Origin: Posidonia oceanica
Lineage: Eukaryota; Streptophyta; Magnoliopsida; Alismatales; Posidoniaceae
Direction of reading: 5' to 3'
NCBI GenBank assembly: GCA_037176725.1
Contig: JAZBRS010000057.1
Location: 87,689,501 to 87,753,500 of the forward strand
DNA: 64,000 nucleotides
Part shown: piece after piece, positions 55,611 through 64,000 of the stretch
Layout: each line of letters starts with the position of its first letter
Position numbering within the stretch: position 1 is the stretch's first letter
The notes under the pieces: generated by a model
Seen by the model: the letters and a program-made list of their open reading frames with translations, nothing else
Told to the model about the DNA's origin: nothing
Databases searched by the model: none
Program-made: the position numbers and the translations under genes

Positions 55611-58600
55611 TGTAGTAATCCCGATGTTCAGATCGTCCATGCACACTGCCAGAAGCTCGCGTGCACAGATTGGAATCAGGCTCACTATAAGCGGCTATGT
55701 CCGAGGAGGAAGGCTCAACTCGAAAACACTTGAAACAGAGGAGAAAAGATAAGAAAAGAAGAAGATAAGACAATTCAGAGTCGCCACCATGTCTATTATT
55801 GGGAGACAAGGAAAACCGGGGTAATGCGCGAGTTAACACGCAAAACCAAGCAAAGGATGCAATGCAGAGCAATGCAAAGGAAAACAAATGCAAATGAATG
55901 CAAATGAAATGACTCATGCCTAGGATAAGGGCAATATGGTCATTGCGGGCCAAAAGACTGGGCAAGGACACCTGTTACGTGCGGAGAAGGTGTTAGGCAC
56001 CCCTGACACGCCCGAGAATCGGTCTTTCTAGGCTTACGCTCGCATACGCAGGGAAATACAGGTTTCAATGCCTAAATGCCAATGAATGCCTGAATGAATG
56101 CTCAAAGGTGTGCTCTAAGTGGTGGAATGCAATGCAAGGAAGTAAACGTGCAGTCTAAGTGCTCAGCAATGCTGTCTGTGTTCCGAACCGGTCGAAACCT
56201 GGCTCATGAGAACTCCAGGCAGTAAGCATTACTGCCCTATATGCAAATGCAGGCGAAAAAGCAAAACGACGGTAAAACCAAGCAATGTAGGCGACATGCA
56301 AGAAAAAACGGCATAAAACACGCAAAACGACGCGAGAAACGAGAGCGGCATGCCAAACGATGCAAGAAAACAAGATCGGCACGCGAAACAGTGCAAAAAC
56401 AAAGCCAGCACGCAAAACGGTGCAGAAAACAAAGCAGCACGCAAAACGGTGCAAGAAACAGAAGCGACAAGTGAAACGGTGCCAAAGACAAAGCGGGCAT
56501 GCAAAACGGTGCGAGAAAACAAGATCGGCACGCAAAACAGTGCAAGGAAGCAAAGTGGGCACGCAAAACGATGCCAAAGACAAAGTGGGCATGTAAAACG
56601 GTGCCAAAGACAGAGCGAGCACGCAAAACGGTGGAAGGAAGCAAAGCGGGCACGCAAAACGGTGCCAAAGATAGAGTGGGCACGCAAAACGGTGCAAGAA
56701 ACCAAAGCGGGCACGCAAAACGGTGCCAAAAGCAAAGTGGGCATGCAAAACGGTGCCAAAAGCGAAGCGGGCACGCAAAACGGTGCCAAAGGCGAAGCGG
56801 GCACGCAAAACGGTGCCAAAAGTGAAGTGGGCATGCAAAACGGTGCCAAAGTAGGCAAAATAAAACATCGAGAAAGCCATGCAGATGCAGATGCAGATGC
56901 AGATGCAAAGAGGGAGAGCAAGAGAAGCAAAGGGGAGGCAATCAGCGCAAGTGTGAGAACAAGCGCCGCTTAAAGACCACACAATGTAGGTGTGAAGACC
57001 TACAAAGGGAAAAAGAAGCAAGTGGAGGGATTGCCACTGTTCTGTGACAATTTCCCACCAAAGTGTCCCACGATGTGTCTCGCACACTGCCAGAAGCTCG
57101 CGATGCAATCGGATCGTGGAAAAGGGGGAAGAGAGTCGCAATTAGTGGTGAATCCAGGAGAAACGCAACACAAAGATGCCAAGAGTACGCAAAAAGGGGA
57201 ATAGAGTTGATAGACAGGAAGAGAGAGTCCCAATCTACATGCTCGAGAAATCAGAAAGCAAAAACAATGCTTGCAATGCAAATGGGGTGCAAATGAATAC
57301 TGTGCAGGGGTTTAGAAGGACTTACCTTGGAAATCTAAGGCCTGATCTGAGAAATGCTTGGTCCATGCTGAAGAGCGCTCCACCGGGGTCGTCCAGGTAG
57401 CTTGGTTGAGAAGATCCAACGGCTAGATCAAAAGATATCCCAGCTTCAAGGCAAAGGGGCCAGAACAGGAGAGAAGAATGGATCTAGGTGTAAAGGAGGT
57501 CCTAGGGGTGTGTAAAACAGGTCCTCCCATGTAAATGGGAGCTAAGAATGCTTAAGTGTGTGCAAGAATGCCAAATGCAAAGATGCATGGGTGCAATGCA
57601 TGCAAAAAATGCAAGAAAAGGACCTAAGGATGACTTTTCAGAAAACTTAGGGACCTATATGCAATTTTGGAAAAGTGGCGGACCTAAATGCAAGAATTTT
57701 GAAAAGTTAGGGGCTTATATGCAAGGTTTTTGAAAACTGGAAGGTCTGAGTGCAATTTTACAAAATGTAAGGTTTAAAATGCAATTTTATAAGGTAAACA
57801 TGCATTTGGGTAAGTTTTGAAATCATATGGAGGATTAACATGCACTTTTGAAACATGCAGGGGTTGAAATACAATTTTATAAGCAAAAATGTTAAGAAAC
57901 AGATGCTGTGCATTAATGTGAAGGACCTATATGCAAAAATCAGAAACTGAAGGGGAAAAATGCAATGCAGTAAGAAAAGTTGAAAAATAAATACATTAAT
58001 TAACAGAATAGAGGACTAAAATGTAAATAAAGAAAAAGATAGGATAAAAAATGCAATTTACTAAGGTAAACTTAGAATATTAAATGAGATTATTAACTGA
58101 AGGACTAAAATGCAAAAATAAGAAACTATAGGGCTTGAACTAAAATAAACTTAAAAAGAAAACACAGTAGAAGGACTAACACGCAATTAGACAGTTTTTT
58201 TGGTTTTTTTCATGCAATTTAATAAGATTTAAATTCAGATTTAAATGAATCATAAACGATGGCTGGACTGGAGCGTAATAAAATAAAACGCAAGGTAGAA
58301 ATGCAATTAATGGCAAAATAGCTAAGCAAAGGAAAAATAAAGCCACAGTAAAACTTGCAGTGGCCATGGCACTGTAGCAGAAGCTACCAGTGGCCATGGA
58401 TGCCGGAGAAGGGAGGCTGAGGAAGTGCTGATCGGCGGGCGAGCTGCTCCGGAGCCGTGCGGAGGTTGGTGCAACGTCGGCGAGGCGTGACATGGCCTGA
58501 GGATGGCCGGAGAAAACGACGGAGCCTGTAGAGCTGTTCGGAGGCAGCCCGGACGATCGGCGCGATGCCAGGGGAAACCAGAGGCAGGGTCGTGCTCCTG

Positions 58601-61529
58601 GAGCTCGTGCGGTCCTCAGGCGGCGATCGGAAGCAAGTTCTGCAACCTGGAGCGATGGGGCGACCTATGAGCTCGCCGGAGAAGAAAGGAGATGGCGGCG
58701 TTGACTCCGGGCGACAGGCGGCAGAAAGCTATTCTAGGGGGTGGAAAAGCATGCAGGAAAGAAACCTAAGCTAATGGGAGAGAGGGGTACCTGTTCTAGC
58801 GTCCGGAGCGTTCCCCCGACGTCGGCTGTTTCAGCAGAGGTCGGCGAGGTTAGACAGGGTGCTGTGGACATCGGCGGCGGCTCGCGAGCGTTGGGATCCA
58901 CTCTTGGAGGTCCTCCGATGCTTCCTGAACGGCTGGAATGGTGCTTCGACGACCGGAGGAGGATTTGGCTTTAGTGGGTGGACTGAAGGCAGCAGGAGGT
59001 GGGTGAAGGTGTTCTCTGCCCTTTGGATCAATTGGAGGGTGCCGGTGACTTGCTGGAGGTCTGGTGATGGGTTCTGGATGCTTAGGTTAGGTCGTGGTTT
59101 GCCGGAGAAGGAGATGGTGGTTGATCGGATTTTTTGGCAGAATTGGGTGCAGGTGTTTGCTGTGGTGCGTTCGGTCTATGGTGAGGGTCGAAGGTGAAGC
59201 TCAGGGGGGTTGGAAAGGTGATGTTTCAAGGAGTATGATGGTGGAGTTTGGGAAGGTTTAGTGGGTTGCAGTGCTGGGAATTTTGGAAGGTAGAGGTGTT
59301 GGGTTTTTCTATGGATTTTGGGTGATTGGGGGGTGGTTTCAGAGTGATTTTGGTCGTGGAATGGGGGGCTGTGATCGCTAGTAGTTGGGTGAGATTGGGG
59401 GAGGAATTGGGAGTGATTGGAGGGCTGTTGGAGGCTCTGGTTTCAGTGGGGTGGAAGAGGAAGAAGAGGGCTGAATTTTACAGAGGATGAGAGGGGGAAT
59501 TGGGTGCTCTCGGGGCTCTGGATACTCTCTCTCTCTCAGGACGACAAAAGGCAGTGAAGGAGGAGTGGAATGGAGGTTTTATGCAGGAGTTGAAGACTGG
59601 ACGGGCGCACAGTGGAATTCAAACTTCCACCGCCGAGAGCAGTAGCTGGCAGCAGCGAAGACAACGGAGGCGATGGGCATTAATGCCCCCCCGGAGATCC
59701 TGCAGAGATGCTGAGAGAGGAGAAGATGAGCTGGAGCTGATGGGATCGAGAGGGAAGAAGAAGTTGAATTTTGAAGAGGATGGAGGGAGTTGGCTGGCGG
59801 GAGAGGTGGAGTCTGAGGAAGAAGAAGAAGAAGGAGAAGGAGGGAAGGAGGGGAAGGATGCGTGCGGGCCGGGCCTTGCGAAAAAAAGAAAAAAAGAAAG
59901 AAGGAAGGAGGGAGAGGAGGAAGGGTGGAACGGGCCAGACTGGGCCCAGGAAAAAAGAGAGAAAAATAAAAAGAAAGGGAGAAAGAAGAAAGGGAAAGAA
60001 GAAGGAAATTAAAAATAAAAAATAAAATTAAAAATGGAAATAAGAATAGAAAGATTTGAAAATGTTTTTAGAGTAGTTGTGTTTGAGTTAGGATTTTAAT
60101 TGGGTTTTTTAGTGATTGTTTTTAATTAGTTAATTAGGATTAAAGAGTTCTAGTTTTGATTAGGATTTTGAGTTTTCTTTTATTTGTTTCTTGATTTGGT
60201 TTTTAAATGTTTGTTAAAAATTTTTAGTTGTTCTTAGTTAAGTTTTTCTTGTTATGTCTTTGGGATGTTAATTAGGATTTTTAAAGATTATTTTTGATTA
60301 GTTAGGATAAGTTTTAGCCTTTAATTTTAATCTTTTACTTAAATCTTTTTTGATTTGTTTTTTATTTTGTTTGTTAAGCCCTTTTTTAATATTTTGAGTT
60401 TTTTTCTTGTTAAGTTTTTTAAATTGAGTGTTTTTAGATTTTTGATTGTTTGTTTTTTTTTCCTTTTTAATTAAGTTTTCAAATTGTTTCTTTTTAGGAT
60501 TGTTAAGTTAAGTTCTTCTTCTTCTTCTTTTTTTTTTTGACTTAGCATTTTTAATTGTTTTCTTTCTTTTTAGGATTTGTTTTTTGATTGTTTTTAGTAG
60601 GGTTCTTACTTTGGTTTGTTTTGATTATATTTTGGTTTTTTCTTGATTTTATAGCATTTTCTTCTTGTTTGCTTTATGTTTTTTAGTTTGCATTCATTGT
60701 TTTTAGTTTTAGTTAGGTTTAGTTAGGTTTTGGTTTTTAATTGTTTGTTTAATGTTTTTTAATTATTTCTTTTAGGATCTTAATTTGTTTTTCTTTTGTT
60801 TTGGAGTTTTGGAGGTTTTTAAGGGTTTTTTGAAGATTTAGTAGAAGAGAGGAAAAGAAAAGAAAAAGGAAGAAGAAAAAGGAGAAATGAGGGAATAAAG
60901 ATGAAAGAGAGGAGTGGAGAGAAAATAATTTTTAGAAAATCAAAGAAAATAGTAAAAATAAGATAAAAATACAAATAAGATTCAGAAGAAGTAGATGCAC
61001 AAGGGGGCCCACAGCCAGGCAAGGAGAAGAGAGAGAAGGGAGTGAAAAGAAGGAGGATAAGCAGGGGAGGGAGAGAGGAGAGAGAAAAGGATAATCTAGG
61101 AGAGAGAAAAGGATAATTTGGTGAAATGAAGGGGTTAGAGGTTTAGAAAAGAGGTGAAATTTGGGGAGTGTGTGGCCTAGGGTCTCTAGTGTTGGTCCTA
61201 GGGTTTGGGTTTGGTTTTGGGAAAGTTTTGGAAGGGTTTTGAGGTGTAGAAAAAGGGTAGTTTTACCTAGGTTTTCTAGGGTTTTTGGGAGTGGTTTTGG
61301 TTTGAAATTTTGAGGGTTTTTGGGTAGGTTTGCTAAGTTGGGGATGGTGAGTTTTCCTATGGTTTTTGGGCAGTTTTTGGGCTTGGGAAAGAGGTGTAAT
61401 TCTTGGTTAAGTTTAGGCTTGTTTGGAAGGGTAGGATGAAAGGGAATGTGTAGGTTTGGACCTAGATTTGGATCCAGAAGTCACCAAGAGATTCCAATTG
61501 ATCAAGCCTGTCAAAATGGGGTGTCAACA
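55611..61529 (-). mobile_element. 5' LTR of E5, 5919 bp (family I)
   Basis: Starts TGTAGTAATCCCGATG and ends GGGGTGTCAACA on the plus strand, followed by TTATG. It is collinear with the left LTR: conserved block 55964-56012, minisatellite 56335-56855, donor with GT at 57325-57324, TGCA-rich part 57600-58330, GC-rich leader 58360-59070 and T-rich tract 60060-60830. The open frames up to 328 codons in the minisatellite are artefacts. Confidence 0.93.
56335..56855 (-). repeat. Minisatellite of the E5 right LTR
   Basis: About 17 units of GGGCACGCAAAACGGTGCCA plus AAGNNRAAGC. The composition of variants differs from the left LTR while the flanks are nearly identical. Confidence 0.85.
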
Positions 61530-62000
61530 TTATGCATGGGAAATAAACGTGCTATCTATGTGCTCAGCAACGCTGCTAGTGTTCCGAACTAGGCGGACCC
61601 TGGTTCGTGAGAACTCCTAGGTAGTAAGCATCATAGCCCTAAATGTAGATGCAGGCGATAAAGCAAAACTGCAGGGAAAACCAAGCATTGTAAACGACAT
61701 GCAAGCGATAAAGAAAAGTAGGTGCGGAAAATGGTGCGAAATACGGAAAACAATTCAAGGCGCGGAAAATGATGCTAGACGCGAAAAACGAGGCAAAACA
61801 GGCGAAAAACGATGCAAGATGCGGAAAACAAGGCAAACGAGCAGAAAACGATGCAAGATGCGGAAAACAAGGTGCAAAACCAAAACAAGGGTTAGGTAGC
61901 ATGCATAAGGGTTGCAAGTAAGCATTAGAAGCCATAAAATGCGGAAAACGGCAAGCGAAGCAAAATCGGCATTTTAAAAGCAAGTCAAGCCAACTACAAG

Positions 62001-63353
62001 TGTTGGACGCTGGCAACAGCGGCGTCCAACGTTGGACGCTGCCATTGCTGGCGTCCAACACCTGCTGGAGGCAGACAGCATGCAACTTTTAGAAAACAAT
62101 GCATTCTAGCTATATGGATGCAGTACAGATGCAAAAATACAGCTAAATGGGTGCATGACATGCAGGGCTAACATGACAGAAGAACAGAAGAGGAATCAGA
62201 GCATGGGGCAAGCTAAGATCAAGGATCAAAGCAAGCAGGATGTTGGATGCCCAGGGGCATGGCGTCCAACGTTAGACGCCAGAGGGACAGGCATCTAACA
62301 CAGGCCAGAAGACAGCAAGAGAAAGAAGCATACAAAAGGCAAATAAAAATGGGAACATGCATTTGGGCTACTGGATAAAAGCACAGAATGAGCATACAAG
62401 CATGGGATCACACAAAAAACCAAAAACTTACCAACTGCAACATGTGCCAGGCCAGTGGCACAACCAGAACGTTGGACGCGAGCTAGGCCAGCGTCCAATG
62501 TTGGACACCTGCACCAGCAGCGTACAACGCCCTGGGAGGCACAAACACACAAAAAACTTGCATAAAATAGCAAATGATCTAATGAAGCCTAAAGAACAGT
62601 TGCAATGGAAGATAAACATGCATGGAAACACAGGAGACATGTAAGCAAACAGATCAGAGCAACATGCAAAGGCTGGGGTGTTAGACGCTGGAGACAGCAG
62701 CGTTCAACGTTGGATGCTGAAGCCTCTGGCGTCCAACGACCATAGCATGCAGACCTACCTGTGCTAAGGGGGAGCTCAGCTCTAAACCCCACCTATATGC
62801 ATGCAAACATACTAGAGACATGTAAGAGCAAACAGGAACATCCACAGCAAGCATTCAACTCATGGAAAGCAAGAAAGAGGAAAGCATGCATAGGAGGATT
62901 AAACTTGCAAAAGGAAGGCATGCAACTTGGAAGGACCTAGCAAACCTAAGCATGGCTGCCATAGGGGCCAGGCATCTCTAAGCAAGCATGGATCATAAGC
63001 AAATATCAAAAATAGGCATAGTGTAAGCATGGCAGCAAGCTACAACTAATAGAGGGGTTGGACGCTAGGTGAACCAGCGTCCAACGTTGGACGCGGCTCA
63101 CCCAGGCGTCCGACGCAGGCAGGAAGCAAACAGACTTAAATCTTGCAAAAAAGACTTAGGCATGGATCAGAGCATGGATACAGGCATGGCATAGCATCTA
63201 AAACACATAAAGAAGGCATGCAACACAAACTTGCAGAAACAAGCTAACAATAGAGCATGGAAAGCATCAGAACAAAAGCCAAGGAAAGCAGGGTGTTGGA
63301 CGCTGGCCTATGCCGTGTCCAACGTTGGACGCACCAGCTGGTGCGTCCAACAC
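62001..63353 (-). repeat. Six 60-bp double-hairpin cassettes in the E4 LTR
   Basis: Cassettes at 62001-62061, 62241-62301, 62471-62530, 62679-62738, 63058-63116 and 63294-63353 each consist of two adjacent foldbacks with arms GTTGGACGC and GCGTCCAAC, joined by the palindrome GCGTCCAACGTTGGACGC. Loop sequences differ between cassettes while the arms are kept. The last cassette ends in a perfect 28-bp palindrome (63324-63351). Start-to-start spacing is 240, 230, 208, 379 and 236 bp. Confidence 0.92.
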
Positions 63354-63457
63354 ACTGAACTCCCTTCTGGCCACAAATCGTGGCCAAAAGGAATCAAAAC
63401 TTCGCGAAAATGCATGGGAACATTCAACCTAGCATGCATGAGCTATGGGGATAGATA

Positions 63458-63468
63458 ACTTACCTTGT
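63458..63468 (-). promoter_or_regulatory. Candidate 5' splice site in the E4 LTR leader
   Basis: On the minus strand ACAAG|GTAAGTTATC, a consensus donor upstream of all six hairpin cassettes. If used, the cassettes would lie in the leader intron. Confidence 0.5.
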
Positions 63469-64000
63469 TGCGGCCTGGAACGGCATGTCGACCTCCTTCA
63501 CCGGCGCTGTGGAAGTGGACGACAGGCTGACTCCGGCGAGCTCGTGCAGCTAGCTAGGGGCACGGGAGAGATCGGCGAAGGGTCCGGAGTGGAGGTGGAT
63601 CTTTGGGCTTGCTCTGGAGGTGGAGAATTGCAGAGGGAGGGGGCTATGCTGCTCTGTGCGCTCTATGGAAGAAGGTTGGTTGGTGCTGTTTTGTGCAATG
63701 GGTGCTTGGGTTTTGCTACAAATGGCAGCGGCTCAGAGGGGAATTGGCAGGCTTTGGCAGGGGCTCCGAGTGTGCTAAGGCCACGAGGATGGCAGGAGGG
63801 GGCGTGGGCATGTCAGCCGGTCGGTGAAGGAGCTGCTAGTGGTTGATAGAGGCGGCAGGTGGTAGTGAGGAGATGAGAGAGTGGGAATGGTGCTGAGGAG
63901 GAGATGATGGGTAGTAACTGGGCTTTGGAAGGTAGTGGGTGGCATGGAGTGTGAGAGGGGACAGGTAGTAAGTGCGGGGAGGCGGTGGAGTGGACGGGAG

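Larger units (their letters stand above)
41826..61529 (-). mobile_element. E5: complete 19.7 kb non-autonomous TR-GAG element
   Basis: Both LTRs (41826-47750 and 55611-61529), the polypurine tract, a PBS and a target duplication are present. The 7.86 kb internal region has a long leader, a gag gene with stops and 4.2 kb of non-coding 3' sequence, but no PR, RT, RNase H, INT or additional ORF. LTR family, PBS, leader and gag are those of the E1 type, so E1-like elements are the likely source of enzymes. Sampled parts of the two LTRs are nearly identical, so it is a comparatively young insertion, and it is the innermost one of the stack. Confidence 0.93.
61530..64000 (-). mobile_element. E4: LTR, second visible part, cut by the window end
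   Basis: It resumes with TTATGCATGGGAAATAAACG, the continuation of the LTR interrupted at 41825. This is homologous to the E3 LTR from about 29500 (GCTCAGCAACGCTGCTAG). It contains six double-hairpin cassettes (62001-63353), a splice donor CAAG|GTAAGT (GT at 63463-63462) and a GC-rich leader from 63470. No coding region is recognised. Confidence 0.85.

Noticed and set aside
56155..57141. 328-codon minus-strand frame that looks like a membrane protein
   Set aside because: It is the minisatellite of the E5 right LTR; hydrophobic periodicity comes from the repeat unit, and the same region is open in other frames.

Overview
The window looks like nuclear DNA of a flowering plant with a large, repeat-rich genome; the species cannot be named from what is visible. 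I find no host gene, rRNA, tRNA or CRISPR. Nearly all of the 64 kb can be assigned to a nested stack of giant Ty3/gypsy LTR retrotransposons of the Tat/Ogre type. The evidence is LTRs of 3 to 6 kb, a primer site complementary to plant tRNA-Arg(ACG), a gag-PR-RT-RNH-RNH-INT order with two RNase H domains, an additional ORF downstream of pol, and a 3' UTR full of tandem repeats.

Layout, with element names used below. E0 (+ strand): its 3' UTR, polypurine tract and 3' LTR fill 1-6275; it sits in the 3' UTR of E1. E1 (- strand): internal region 6276-20507 with the additional ORF (8054-9220), pol, PR and gag (10564-19293), the PBS (20488-20506) and a 5.9 kb 5' LTR (20508-26445). E2 (- strand): a pol fragment at 26446-29015, the oldest layer, into which both E1 and E3 inserted. 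E3 (- strand): 3.3 kb 3' LTR (29016-32334), polypurine tract, 3' UTR array and additional ORF. That ORF is broken twice, by a 5.8 kb solo LTR in the opposite orientation (35372-41210, target duplication GACTG) and by E4, of which only LTR sequence is visible (41351-41825 and 61530-64000). E5 (- strand): a complete 19.7 kb element with both LTRs (41826-61529) inserted in the E4 LTR. It carries gag but no pol, so it is a non-autonomous TR-GAG element sharing LTR family, PBS, leader and gag type with E1.

The coding regions are decayed. In E1 one reading frame runs through gag-PR-linker-RT-RNH-INT for about 8.7 kb, interrupted by stop codons but by no frameshift that I could detect, and two catalytic Asp of the integrase read as Asn. 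E2 carries stops and frameshifts. The E5 gag has three stops.

The most interesting material is non-coding. Six nearly equal 60-bp double-hairpin cassettes lie at roughly 230-bp intervals in the E4 LTR. Other LTR families have different family-specific hairpin motifs at about the same distances from the LTR end. A hairpin is conserved in the otherwise hypervariable 3' UTRs of E1, E3 and E5. E5 has a duplicated primer-binding site. A leader block is shared by E1 and E5 and is a candidate packaging signal. Consensus 5' splice sites are present in the LTR leaders.
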